From Lonicera japonica (Eukaryota; Streptophyta; Magnoliopsida; Dipsacales; Caprifoliaceae), in NCBI GenBank assembly GCA_021464415.1, contig CM038464.1, forward strand, positions 1,364,001 through 1,428,000: 64,000 nt of DNA. Direction: 5' to 3'. Under the pieces are notes generated by a model. It saw only the letters and a program-made list of their open reading frames with translations, was not told the DNA's origin and made no database searches. Position numbers and translations under genes: made by a program. Shown piece after piece: positions 47,461-60,342 of this stretch. Position 1 is the stretch's first letter; every line of letters starts with the position of its first letter.

Positions 47461-48359
47461 GAATTTATCAATATTTTTTTTGATGTAATGAAAAAGTAAA
47501 CGTCCGAATTTAATAGTATTTGTATTCTATTGAATAACCAAAATTGGAAAACCAATAGGATTCAATGTTCATAACATTTGTAATATTTATAGTTTGTTAA
47601 TAGTATTTGCATTATCATAAAGAACTGAAATTGAAAAAGCAATAGGATTCAATCTTAATTACATTCGTAACATTTATAGTTTGTTGTAGAAATATTGTTT
47701 AACATATTGTTGATAACATTTTTGTTTATTCTTCAACGTATACTATTTACTCATTCTGCTTTTCTTCGTTATTCCTGCAAAAGAAGAACAAAATAGAAGA
47801 ATTATTAGATTATATGTCTGTATTTGAAATTCTTGGAAATGGGTTTTGTTGGAATTAGGTTGATTATTTTTAAAGAAATATTATTTGTAACATCAATTCG
47901 TCCCAATTACTTTCGGAGTTTTTGCTTTCTTTGTTTGTGCCTCATTTAGTTTGTGCTTCTCATATTTTCGCTTGTTCAATTTTGTTAATGATCTTTGTAC
48001 TTGGCTTTATGTATCCTTGTCGCTTGATTCAATTGTAATGGAATTGTCTGATGAATCCTGCGTGAGATTTGTAATGATGAATAATTGTATGAAATGCGTA
48101 AATTTACATGTTAAGATTTTGAGTAATGTGGTTTACCTCCTCTTGATTTGTTCGTATGCTTGCGGATGTGGGAGCCCTTTCTGTGAAGGCAATTGTAGTG
48201 ACCGTGTAATTTTTCTAACCCTTTGACTAAGTTGAATTGATTCAACTTAAGTTGGAATTCATATGTGTTGCCTATGATTTGAGTAACGCCATCCGGAATA
48301 CTTGAGATGCTCTGTTTTATACCATATTTCTATTTTATTATTGGTGAAAGTTTGTTTAT

Positions 48360-50166
48360 TTAAATAAAGAGACTACGTAGTTTGAAGATATTACTTACTT
48401 CGAGGATGTTTTTGCCTTTGTAGAGTTGTGTAACTGGTACTTTAAGAATTTTCTCCGCCTCTTTATCGAAAATGACAAATGTCGTGGACGCGGATTCGTT
48501 TTTTACTTGTACGTGCAATTTGTACCTAATGTATAAGGCAATCATTATTAGACTTTAGTAATGTAAGTTGATATTATATTTGTTTGTATGTACCTTGGTT
48601 TCGGAAATTGTTCATTATTGTTGCATTTTGAGCACCAAAATGTGGAACCACTTTCTTTGACCTTTTTGCCACATAATCTACATGAGTTGTAGAACCATCC
48701 AGCTTCTTTGTCAATACCGTAAATAGTAGCTTTGCAGGTCAATACTATCTCATGTATCAAGTTTAGTAGCATATTTATAATGTTCAACATCATAATATGC
48801 TAATTGTGTTATGGAGTTTGTAGAGTTTGTTTTAACTACATACCTCAGAACTTAAATCTGAATGCAAGTTTAGTATCTCATATATAGTTTTACTTTGGAT
48901 TTGCATTGAAGCACTACTTGTTTTATCTTCGATCTTTAATGGTTGATCATTGTACGTGTTCCTGTTTGAGATTTTATAATGAGAGTCATAATATGGATTT
49001 TTAATTTTGACCTTAAACTATAAGTGGTCAAAATATCTTATACCTCCTTTTCAGCTCTTCGACCTCTGGAATGTCTAAGTTTAAGTAAACCTTGCTCAAT
49101 GTAGTCGTCGTTAAGTATATTTTGCCTGTAGAAGAATAAGTTTTTGGTGATTTGTCTTCTTATCCATGTTGATGAAATTATTTGATGATAAATTATTGTA
49201 AGAAGTATATAATAAATGATAATTGTGTTACCTTTGAATTCTTTAACTGATGTGGAGGTCACAATAACTATGATAGGTTGAGATTGTTGCTCGCACAATG
49301 TTTCCGTTATTTGGTTTGCTCGATCTGCCCATAGTGTCACGCGTAAATTATGGTCACTGCAATAAAGGTTGGGTTTTCAGTATCATAAATTATGTAAAAC
49401 AATTCATATGATGTACAGTTAATCAAATAAAGTTGTTTGTAGAATCTTGATGTACCTAGAATCTTTAATATAAATAATCCTTTTTTTGATTATTGAGCCT
49501 CTTGTAACTTGATCTTCTGCAGTAGTCATTAAAGTAAGGTATCCTATAACATCTGTGAAGGATATTTTATTTATTTTATTATTTCTGTTAAAATCTAGTT
49601 ATGGTTGTTATTGAACATTGTAAATGAATAGCATAACATATGTTACCAGTTAGCTGTATGTCGTTATTGAGACGACTTTCGACTTTCTTGAATGGCAGGA
49701 ATTGGAATTTGTGGAGAGGGATTGTGTCGTTATCTTCGTTCAGCAATTCAAATGTTGTCGTTGGCAAGAAATATATCATATATTGCTGTGGGACAGGTCT
49801 ATAACTCAGTTTGTTTTGCGCAACTTTAAAATTGGAGATTGAGTATACTTTTCCTTCATCGACTTTGTCAGACAAATCAAATGCCAAATTTTTGGGGATT
49901 GAAGCATGGATGCAGTCACGCTGTTTCAAAATGTGTATAATTAATACCCGTTTGTGTATAAATATATAAATCTAGAGAATGATGTGGTTTCTTACATTTT
50001 CATCTAGTAAAAGCATGTCAACTGAAATTGTCTCATCTCCAGATTTAATGTTAATTGCGTCCCATTTCCTTGTAACTCTAACTTTAACTGTCCAGTCTTC
50101 TCTGCCTTTCCTGATGTCACATAGTAGCATAGTTTGTCTGGTCATTTTCACCTGCGCATCATTCAT
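48360..50166 (-). pseudogene. Helitron-borne RPA1-like single-stranded DNA-binding protein
   Basis: About eight minus-strand exon-like blocks give an RPA70-type protein with successive OB folds: MNDAQVKMTRQTMLLCDI..WTVKVRVTRKW (50166-49995), CIHASIPKNLAFDLSDKV.. (49925-49648), DVIGYLTLMTTAEDQ (about 49560), HNLRVTLWADRANQI (about 49355-49235) and IYLT..LSKVYLNLDIPEVEELK (about 49130-49045). A zinc-ribbon DBD-C follows, CRLCGKK..FWCSKC (about 48700-48630), with YKLHVQV..STTFVIFDKEA (48530-48440). Most blocks end at plausible GT donors. Plant Helitrons often carry such genes, probably to handle single-stranded intermediates. I could not prove an intact spliced frame, so it is listed as a possible pseudogene. 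Confidence 0.75.
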
Positions 50167-51097
50167 TCATTTGTTAAAATAAGTAAATCCTTTTTTATAT
50201 GCTACGCATATATATATATATACATATATATATTTAGAAGAAAAGACAGCGATAGCATCAGTAGAAAGAAAAATTGTTGCATGATAGTAACCTACTAACC
50301 TCTAATTTAGGAGAAGAATTTGTTAAGGAGTAAAATAAAAAACTCAAAATTTATAATTTTTCAGGAGATGATCATGAAGAAAAAATATAACATTTTCCTT
50401 TAATATTAAACAACTCTTATTATTTATTAAGACAATTGCGTAATTCTACTTGGGTGATCACACACACATATATATTTGATTTGGCATTAATTAATTAACG
50501 ATACACTATCTAAATCTATTATTATTGGACGTAGAGCATATTCTTAATATTAAGATAAACTAAATACATATGGAAGCAGATATAGAAATAAATTGAAAGA
50601 AAAATCCACTATCAACTCCAAAGTTAGTATTTAGATAACAACACGCGCGAAAAGCGGTCGAAGCATATCAAGAGAGCTATTATAGATTAATTTGAAATAA
50701 GTTCTTAATTCTAGAGTCATGTTAGAAAAATGTTACTATATTTATACATAATTTATAACAGCAATGAACATGCTAATAATGGGAAATTGAAAGCAAATTT
50801 AATGTTATATTTATTTTACAGTTGGCTATTGGAGAATTGTATACAAATTTGGAAAGCGTAAAACTAAGAGCTAGCAACTTTAATATCCTCAGTAACAGAT
50901 AAGTGCATTCATAATAGGCTTAGTTAGAATAAATAACAAAATTATTCAGATGCGGAATCATTTTTACAATTAGTTTTATATTTGTAAAGACTAAACTTAT
51001 GTATCTTTGTTGTGTCTTTTAATTTAAACTTATTTGTAATTAGCATTAAATAAATAAAAAGTATATAATATTTCTAGCTATACAAATGCATGCACAT

Positions 51098-52858
51098 TCA
51101 TTTTTTTTCCTGGTGATGAAAATGAGACATATATGAACAAAAGCATTGTAATTTTTTTGTTTTACCTCTTTCTAAAGACGTGAACACTTCATTATAAACT
51201 ATGTTTTTTGTGCAGTTGTAGTGTCTAGAATCATCAGTCTTGATTAGAATCTTCAATCCGTGACTTGAAGTAACGCGTGAGACAGCTACGTAAAGCTGGC
51301 CATGGCTAAAAACGGGTTTGGGTAAGTAAATGGAAACTGTTTCCAAAGTTTGGCCTTGGCTCTTGTTAATTGTCATTGCGAATGATAACCATATTGGAAA
51401 TTGGCGGCGTTTCAAAACGAATGGGCATTTCGACTCACTCGCAATCATTGTTATTATAGGAATGAAGACTTTCTCTTCGAGATTAGAACCTGTTATAATT
51501 TTTCCTTCTATAACCAGTGGTGCAAGTTGTGTAACAATCAAACGTGTTCCATTGCACAGGCCGACACTTTGATTTAGATTTCGTAGGAGCATTATTGGGA
51601 CACCAATTTTTAAAGCTAATTCATGACTCGGTAGTCCAGGAAAATCTAAAGTATTTAAGTATTCAGTTAAGAACAACATTTCTTGATTTTGAACTTTTGA
51701 TGTGGTTGTGCAAATGGAGTCATAACTGAGGTACGTCCTTTTTTCTCTTGGAATGCCATTGAGAATGTAGTTATTGATCTCATCCACAGTATGATTTGTC
51801 GGAGTGGGAATCCCTCTGGTTTGCAGATAGTTTTGGTTTATGTATTGGTTTACCAAGTCTGGGTATGTAACAGAAACAATTGCTACAATTGGGTCATTAC
51901 TTTGAGGAATTAATAGACTCTCGAGTATTGTGATCCAAGTTGGGTCTTCGTCTTCGTTTAAGGTACATGTTGGCAATTTTCCATCTCCGAGCGCAAGCAC
52001 CGATTCTTTAAATGAACCCCCTTCTCGTACTCTCATGTTTTGTTTAAGGATGAAAACTTCACAGTTATCCCATAGTTTTGATTTGTTGATTGAAGCTTTG
52101 ACAACATCCTCCCTTGTTCCCTTTTCGATTACTGGTAGCGTTTGTCTAAAATCTCCTTCAAGAAGAACAGTAATTCCTCAAAATGTTTTGTTTGTTGAGT
52201 TCTCGTCATCAAATCGTAAGATGTCTTGTAAAGTTCTATCAACAGCTTCAAAAGTGTGTCGATGGTTCATTGGTGCTTCGTCCCAAATAATCAAACTCGT
52301 TTTTCTGATTAACTCGGCCAAATGTGTCCCTTGATGAATTTCGCATGTTGAGTTGTTGTCCACATTTATTGGAATTGCGAATCTTGAGTGGGCAGTCCTT
52401 CCACCTGGAAGTAACAACGACGTTATTCATGATGAAGCTACTGCCAAGGCTATTTTATTCTCTGATCTTAGACGTGCAAGAATAGCCTTATATAAATAAG
52501 TCTTCCCAGTTCCCCCGGCTCCATATACGAAGTAGAGGCCACCTCTTTTACCCATAACTGATGTGTTAACTGCGTTATATACCGCTTTTTGTTCGGTATT
52601 GAGGTTTGCATATGCTTTTCTTGCTTCTTCAGCTAGTGCATAAATATCATATGAGAGTTCTTCCCTAATTAATCTATTGTCACGTTCTTCAATAAGAGTC
52701 TGATCTGGGATTGGTAAAGGTGGGAAATTTTTCAACGATTTACCTTGACGCAACAAAATTTGCTCAATTTCATAAAGAGTGTAACTCTTCAACTGGAGCT
52801 CTGTCAAGTACAGTGTTGGGAAGTTTAAAGAGCTTCCTTTGATGATATAGAATATCAT
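51098..52858 (-). pseudogene. Helitron PIF1-like helicase domain, two stops
   Basis: C-terminal half of the Helitron transposase; it unwinds donor DNA during rolling-circle transposition. A single minus-strand frame covers the whole span. Walker A is YGAGGTGKTY (about 52500) and Walker B SLIIWDEAPM (about 52280), followed by [16 protein letters not shown] and, at the C-terminus, [15 protein letters not shown] and [10 protein letters not shown]. Only two in-frame TGA codons occur, near 52427 and 52178. Each sits where relatives normally have a glycine (GGA), so each looks like a single point change. The domain is otherwise well preserved to its end at 51098. Confidence 0.88.
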
Positions 52859-53004
52859 CAGATAATGAATTCCAATGAGCTTCCCATAATTTTAAAGGTT
52901 CAGAAACTTCGCAGAATAATAATATCGTGGCGAAGAGTTCTCGCAGTTGCCCTCCAGTTGACCATTCTGCTGCTTGTTCGAGTGCATCGTGCCATTCTTT
53001 ATCC

Positions 53005-56000
53005 TCATCTAATAAGCCAAGGGCATAACATGCTGCCTTGTATGATGGATGAATGACTCCGCCAACTGTTCTGATTTCTTCGAAACTTCGAGGTCCTTTT
53101 AACTATATTAAGTAACATTCGAAGATAAAACCTTTCTCCCGATGTAGGATGCGCATACACAACTCGGTCGATACATTTTCCCGACTCTCTTCTTTTCCAC
53201 TGTTTGTATTTTGCTTGCCAAACCCATTTTGTCGGAAAATTTGAATAAGTAAGCTCTCTTGCATCTTCATGTTTTGCATTAGTTTCCATCCATTGTGTGA
53301 ACATTGTTTTGTGGACATCATACCTATATTTTTTATAAGGAACGGAATTGATTACAAATAACAAAGGAAGATACAAACAAAATAGGGAGAAGCCTAGTTA
53401 AAAAGATGTCATACCTATTCAGGACATTGTCTAAATAATCTGAATCTTTAAATGTCACGGTATGCTCTTCAGGAAGATGGAAGTTTAATCTTTTAACACC
53501 AACACATCGATATTGGATATCAAAGTAGTATATTCTCCAACATGCTTCAGATGCAGATAGGTAGCGGCAATCTAAATATGATTTGATTTCATCAAATTGC
53601 ATGTCCCCTTCGTTGTTATTTCCACTATTTTTGGCAATTGATTCTTGTAGTACCACTGTTGTTTTATCCGGTCCTTTGTTTATGTACTTGAATAGGTATT
53701 TAAGTGATCTTCCTTTGTTGCACCACTCTACGTTTATATGCGCTTTATATTTAATGACCAGCTCTTGATTGTGGGGAACAACATACCTATTATCGAGCTT
53801 TATATCATTCTTTAAGACAAAACTACCATCATCTCTTCTTTTATATATTGGGAACCCAGACTCATCAACTGTTGTGTTGGCACAGAATTTCTTAGGGAAG
53901 TGTTTTGAGCAAGTACCATTCTTCATACATAAAGCTGCGGGGTTTACATTTCCACATGGGCCATGCATCATAAATTGTGAAATAATTTCAAATGCAATAG
54001 GGTCATCTTCTTTGTTTGGTAGCTCTGCAGAAATGATTTTGTCGATATCAGAAGTAGTCGGATATTTGTCATCAGGATGCAAGAATAAAACAATGTGCGC
54101 ATGTGGGAGGCCTCTTTTTTGGAATTCAATTGTGTAGATTACTAATAAGAAAAATAGTATTCGGAGTTAGCGGTTCGATATATATATATACGTTATGGTA
54201 TAGTATTGAGCAAATCGTTTGGTAATGTACCTGCAAGGACTCTGCCAAAATGTGCGCCTTGAATTAAATCTTTCATCAAATGATCTAGTTTTATTTTGAA
54301 TACTCAGGCGACAATATCAGGCCGTTCATCAGCTTTTTGACCTGGTATTAATTCTAAGAAACTTTGTATTTTTCGCCATTTTGGGTTTGAAGTGAACGTA
54401 AAGAATAAATTAGGATTACCAGCCCATCTGCAAATGGCCATTGCATCTTGAAAATTTTGTGCCATATATCGAGGTCCACCTGTGAAACTGGATGGAAGTA
54501 CAATACGTTTTCCAATTGAAGCTGGGGTTGTATCTCCATGCAAAATAGCATCCTTTAAACCCTTGTAAAGCTCAGCTCGAATTTGCGATTGATTTGCTCG
54601 TACCCATCGTAATCTGTCTGCTTCGATGCACGTATATGCGTCTACCAGATATTGCTGAAATAATCTTCCAGATCGTATTAAAGTTTGTGATTCATTCCCT
54701 CTTTGTTGCACCCTATATGCATAATACTATCTCATTGTGACACGACTTCATTTAGTTTGTCGTTGGCCATCAGTGGGTGCGTATTGTATGTCGAGATGAA
54801 AACCATCTTCTCCATAGGGGAATAATAATGGGTATTGCATAGCCATAAATGATGGGTGTAATTCAGTAACCCTTTGTAATCCATTTGACCTATGCTCAAC
54901 AACAATATCGCGATTGCCATTGGTTTCGGTAATGTCACCAACAATAAGAGCCGTAATTTCTAATGCTGTAGGCAAACTGTATACATTAGAATTTATTAAT
55001 TGAGTGCCAATCAATTTGATACGGACGGGAAGGACATCAGATTCCTTAACCCGATCGCGTGCCATTCAGAAGACTTTGGCTAATTCATTATGGGTGTCAA
55101 GCATTTGTACCAATTCTTGAACAACAATAGGGTCTAATCCCAATGGAGTCTGCTCTTTACTCAACGCTTTCATTCTATTCGGCACTTCATTGTTAGTATC
55201 ATATATATAAAGTTGTGCGAACTTGGGCTTTTGACCAGGGATAGGGAACAACGATCCTATTTTGTGATGATTTTGGCCACTTATTCGATAAACGTATGGC
55301 GAACGCCCAGTATTGAAACGGTTGTCAACATTTGCACCAGTTGAAGTAAAAGCAAATATAGAGTTATATCCTCTTATATTTTCTTTAAATTTTGCTGAAC
55401 TCGGTCCACTATTGTATGTCAACATATTTAACAGAAACGGGGGAGCATCTTTTAGAAGGGGTATGAGCACTTTTCCTTCTTGGCAGCATAATGAGAATTT
55501 GGGGTTAGAAGTTTTCTTTGATTTGTCATTTCTTTTTTCGTACCATAAAATAGCTCCACAATAACGACACACATGGTTTGGCCCGCCAAAGTTCCAAGGT
55601 TCTGAGAATTTCCCTACAATGGATTTTATAGTCGTTAATCCATATGTATATTATTATTATTTGGTAATTTTTTATCACACTTTGCAAGGAGGAGTACTTA
55701 CTTCGTTTTGGTGGACGACTACTTTCAGTGATATTATTTCTACGCTTTGGAAGATAATTGCTTTTAGTAGCCTCATTTCGTCCATCGACAGTAGTATTAC
55801 AAATGGTTTCTTGTAATTCTGTGTAAAAGAGAAATTCTATTGCGGATGGTTGAAGAGGGAAATTGTGAAAGTAATTATTTTTCGATAGTTTTGTAAAAGA
55901 GAGTAATTACCAGGAACTTGATTGCGGACAGAAGAAAAGTGTTGAAGTGTAGAAGACTCAATCGTGGCTCTGATGTTTGTAATAGTATAACCACAGTAGT

Positions 56001-56322
56001 TGATATTGGCGACATTAGACGCATTTGCCATAGGCTCAAGTGTTGTTGTAACTACTTTCCCATCAAGGGTGACAATAGAATATGATATGATGTCCCTCCT
56101 TGTAGAAAAATTGCCAACTTTTTGATTATTAAAAAATGTAGTTTGACATAGCGAATTAGTAGATGATGGACTGATATTTTGGACGGCATCATGACGTCTA
56201 ATTTCCCTTTGGCTTATTCTATTCACATGGAATTGTCTATCACTGCAATGTCTACTGCTATTGGACTCTCTAATCAATCTCCTCCTTAGTCTAACAATTC
56301 TTGCATTCTGAGTGTAATCCAT
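53005..56322 (-). pseudogene. Helitron Rep (HUH-Y2) and N-terminal region, broken
   Basis: Minus-strand frames 56322-55837, 55572-55066, 55065-54748, 54711-54304, 54082-53333 and 53376-53005 are consecutive parts of one transposase. Seen in order: a zinc-finger-like start (CRYCGAILWYEKR), YPLLFPYGEDGF, then RWAGNPNLFFTFTSNPKW. The HUH motif is GLPHAHIVLFL (about 54100) and the two-tyrosine motif YLFKYINKG (about 53700), followed by YLDCRYLSASEACWRIY. The HUH histidines and both tyrosines are present. Some gaps look like short introns (near 53335-53415 and 54140-54230); others are frameshifts or stops (near 55070, 54730 and 53100). Confidence 0.87.
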
Positions 56323-56639
56323 CTAAAAGTGCGATACATGGCAGATTGTAGGGCACCTTAATTATTAGTGAAGAGAGTATTGTGCACAACATCATTTCAC
56401 GATACAGTCGAAAGCAAGAAAAATAATAAATATTTCTAATTTTGATGTATTACCAGAGGCACATAATAACTTGGAGGCGATGAAAAGCTCACCTTTGGAT
56501 TGGGCTCGAACCCGTTTAAAAGTTTCAACTATAGTTAAGTCAATAAACGATTCAGCCCTGCAAAGAAAAAGCATGTCAAAGTCTTCGATGTGGCGGTATT
56601 AGGAAAGAGAGATTTTTGTGTTACGTTAGTAAAATGAAG

Positions 56640-59430
56640 ATAATGAACACTTCTTTTTTTTGGGAAGATAAAATACATTAACAACATAATAGATAATTAA
56701 AAATTTGCTAAAATTGAAACCTAAAATACCCCTAATTATAAGCGATAGTCAATAATAAATTTTACTTATTTATATATAAGTTTTGTGCACCACCCTCCGA
56801 TTAATGCATGAACGTAATACAGATGCGTCTTATAAATGCTAGAATTCAAACTATAAAATTAATATTGGTTTTCAAAATCGACACAATATAATTGAGCGTG
56901 AATGAAATTTAGTGCATCAAAATCTTTTACCAGAATTATTAAAAGAAATATAATCATATAAGTGAGTCTCAATAGATGTTACCTCTTTAAGATAGAGCGG
57001 ACTGTTTGCTTGCTAGTGGAGGCGTGGTTATTCCTGTATGAGTAGGAAAAGAAAGGTTACCATTTATTTTCTAAAGGAAAATGTATATAGGAAAGCCGAA
57101 TAAATCCAAGCCAAAAGTGAATCTAAAAGTTTTGGTTCAAATTGGGTTCAAAAGATTTACAAATTGAAATCAAACCAAACCGAAACAGAATTTAGTGTTG
57201 TTTTGACTATTATACATGACAATCTGGTTTCAGAAACTTTACAAATTGGGACCAAACCATACCGAAACATAATTTTATAGAATGACGTTGGGTTTGAATT
57301 TCCGTAATATTAGCTCGAACTAAAACCTAAAACACCCCTAATTATAAGTGCGAGTCAATAGATCTTACCTATTTATATATAAGTTTTGTGAACCAGCCTC
57401 CGGTTAGAGTTTATTTTCGTAATACGTATGTAACTTATAAGTGCTAAAATTCAAATTATAAAAATTAATATTTTCAAAATGAGTACGCTAGTAGCAGTGT
57501 GAATCAAATTTAGTGCATCAAAATCTGTTAGCTCAATTATTGTATGAATATAACCAAATAAATGAGCGTCAATGGATGTTGCCTCTGTAAGATAGAGAGA
57601 ACTATTCATGTGCTCATGAAGGTGGGGTTATGCTTGTATGAGCATGCAGGAAAAGAGCGTGTAAGTTTTTTTTTTTTTAATACATAATGTTACCATTTAT
57701 TTTGTAAAGAAAAATGTATACAGGAAAATCGAATAAATTCAAACCGAAACTGAATCTAAAAGTTTGGGTTCGACCGAGGTTCAGAAGATTTACAAATTGA
57801 AATCTAACCAACCGAAAGATAATTTAGGGCGTGTTTGATTGGGAGTATTTTCCATGAAAAATACCTATTTTTCACTTGATTTGACAACTTAAGGTGTTTG
57901 ATTGGCTTTTTTTTTTAGGGAAAATATTTTCCAACTTTTGCTCACACACTTACATTTTCCTTGTAAACAAGGAAAATATTTTCTTTGGGGGGGGGGGCTA
58001 GTTTTTATTTTCCAGGCAAGTGCACGGTTTTCGAGACAACATTTTACCCATTTTCTACACTAAAAATGCTATAACTTAAACTACAAAATTCAAAATTTAA
58101 TAAAAAATTTATATTTAAAATCTACTCATCAAGATCAATTAAACAAGATCCATCATGACTATAAAATTATGTAAAAAAAAATACCCATAATTTTTTCTAC
58201 ATTAAAAATGCCACAATACAACCAATATTTTCCGGGTAGAAAATTAAGGCAATCAAACACATTTAATTATATTTTCCATGCAACTCAATTCTAGGCAATT
58301 CAATTACCTGGAACTTATTTTCTTTCCATATAAATTTCATGCTTGCAATCAAACGCACCTTTAGTGTTATTATTACTATTATACATGACAATACATTGTC
58401 ATAGTTGATTAAACTACATACATTGTAATTGAATTATTTTCATTTGTAAGGCAAAAGTTTTTTGTTTCTTTTTTTCTTTTTAGAAAACATAATGTTAGCG
58501 TTTGTAGTTTAAGAAAAATGTGTACAGGAAAGCTAAATCAATCCGAGCCGAAACAGGTCAATCAAAAAGTTTGGCTCCGATTTGGGTTCGGAAGATTTAG
58601 CAATTGAAACCAAATCGAAACAAAACTCTCTATAAGCAAGAAAAGAAAGGTTACCATTTATTTTCTAAAGGAAAATGTATACATTAAAACCGAATAAGTC
58701 CAAGCTGGAAGTGAATCTAAAAGTTTTGGTTCAAATTTGGTTAAGAAGATTTACAAAGTGAAATCAAACCAAACCGAAACAGAATTTAGTGATGTTTTGA
58801 CTATTATACATAATAATCTGGTTTCAGAAGCTTTACAAATTGGAACCAAACCATACCGAAACAAAATTTTATAGAATCACGTTGGGTTGGAGTTCCCGTA
58901 ATATCAGCTCAAACTGAAACCTAAAACACCCCTAAATATAAGTGCGAGTCAATAGATCTTACCTATGTATATATAAGTTTTGTGCACCATGCTCCGATTA
59001 GAGTTTATTTTCGTAATACGTATGTGACTTATAAATGCTAAAATTCAAATTATAAAATTAATATTTTCAAAATGAATACGGTATAAGCGAGCGTGAATTA
59101 AATTTAATGCATCAAAATCTTTTAGCAGAATTATTGAAAGAATATAACCAAATTAGTGAGCGTTAATGGATGTTACCTCTTTCAGAGAGAGAGAATTGTT
59201 CGTGTGCTCAAAAAGTTTGGCTCCGATTTGGGTTCGAAAAATTTAGCAATTGAAACCAAATCGAAACAAAACTTTATATATTCAAGTTGTGTTTCAGTCT
59301 CCCTAATATCTGCCATAAACTGAAACCGAAAACATCTCTAAAAATAAGTGAGCATAAGTGGATGTTACCTATTTATTTATAAGTAGTTTTGTGCATCAAA
59401 CTCCAGTTACACCAGCTTGAGTACCCGCTG
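56640..59430. repeat. Array of about 0.6-kb degenerate direct repeats inside the Helitron
   Basis: A unit of roughly 600 bp recurs: its part ATAAGTTTTGTG.ACCA..CTCCG appears near 56775, 57380 and 58975, and the part AAAGGTTACCATTTATTTTC near 57050, 57690 and 58645, with further partial copies to 59430. One unit is interrupted by the MITE at 57828-58359. No protein is encoded. The array separates the 144-aa gene from Rep/helicase and lies upstream of the latter's start, so it could hold promoter elements. Confidence 0.8.
57828..58359. mobile_element. MITE inserted in the Helitron repeat array
   Basis: A 532-bp element with terminal inverted repeats, GGCGTGTTTGATTG on the left and GGTGCGTTTGATTG as reverse complement of the right end. 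It is flanked by TTTAG (57823-57827 and 58360-58364); the true duplication may be only TTA. The paralogous repeat unit near 57185-57225 shows the empty site, AATTTAGTGTTG.. running on to TATTATACATGACAAT. The interior is AT-rich without coding. A hAT or Harbinger origin is not decided. Confidence 0.8.
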
Positions 59431-59907
59431 GAAGTAGGGTAATGTTATGGGTCAATATAAAGACAACACATTTATATCAGAGAGTATGATACATATAAGT
59501 TTTGAGAAACCAATACACATTATTTATCCTGCTCATAAATTTTTGTAGGTTGCATAATGCCCATGGTGACAAAACTGTGTATTGGACTAATTTATATATT
59601 TTTACTTGTCAACACATATTATTAATTAAGGTATACATTCATCATTCAATAAAACATGGGTCGGTCAACAGGTTAATTGGATAGATGGACTACTGCAATA
59701 TAAATCACATGTTATTACACGAAATTTTAAAGTTTCCGTAGCATATATAGTTATCATTTACGTAACATTGAAGTGAAAACGCAAATAAAAAACACTAGGA
59801 AAATTCAAACTCGTTTTCTAACTCCTTAATACTAATTGTAAAGAGACAAAATATGGATAATTACAATTTTCTAAAAGTAAAAGATTTTGACTACAACTCT
59901 AGAAGTT

Positions 59908-60342
59908 CTAAGCCGTAAAGGGCTCCCTATCAACATCATCTATAATTCCCAAAATGTCCTCATATTCAGTTACTTTTGTCTTCATCTCTTTGTTTTCTTC
60001 TAGTATTTTGTCAAAGTCTCTGCGCAAATCTTCGTAACACCATTTATAATAATTCATGTCTGCCCAATTGATGTCGCGGACTTGGAAATTAAATTTTTCT
60101 TTCAAAAACAGAATTGCAGAACGCGCGGCATCTTGCGTGGCATCACTTCTTGATAAACATAATCGGCCCCAAATAGTTTGGTTTTCTTCACTATCAGCCA
60201 TTTGTAGTTCGACATAATCCCTAAATAAACCATTCGCTTCTATTATATAGCCAAATCCATATCGTGTTATTGGTAACTTCTCAATTGCTTGAATAAGGAA
60301 ACTTTTGAAGCACATGTCAATTATAAAACTTGGCAAGGCCAT
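59908..60342 (-). CDS. Helitron cargo ORF, 144 aa, possible dsRBD-like fold
   Basis: An intact frame beginning MALPSFIIDMCFKSFLIQAI. I do not recognise a named family. The order of predicted segments looks like a double-stranded RNA-binding fold: helix (about 13-22), three strands (FGYIIEANG, RDYVELQMA, IWGRLCLSR) and a second helix after SDATQDAARSAILFLKEKF (about 88-106). A charged, coiled-coil-like tail (..DFDKILEENKEMKTKVTEYE..) follows. The classical KKxAK lysines are not conserved, so RNA binding is uncertain. It lies between the Helitron 5' end and the repeat array on the same strand as Rep/helicase. It may be a captured host gene or an accessory gene. Confidence 0.6.
   Translation of the reverse strand: MALPSFIIDMCFKSFLIQAIEKLPITRYGFGYIIEANGLFRDYVELQMADSEENQTIWGRLCLSRSDATQDAARSAILFLKEKFNFQVRDINWADMNYYKWCYEDLRRDFDKILEENKEMKTKVTEYEDILGIIDDVDREPFTA

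Noticed and set aside
47951..48226. 91-aa plus-strand frame rich in Cys
   Set aside because: It lies in the non-coding 3' tail of the Helitron on the opposite strand and has no recognisable motif.
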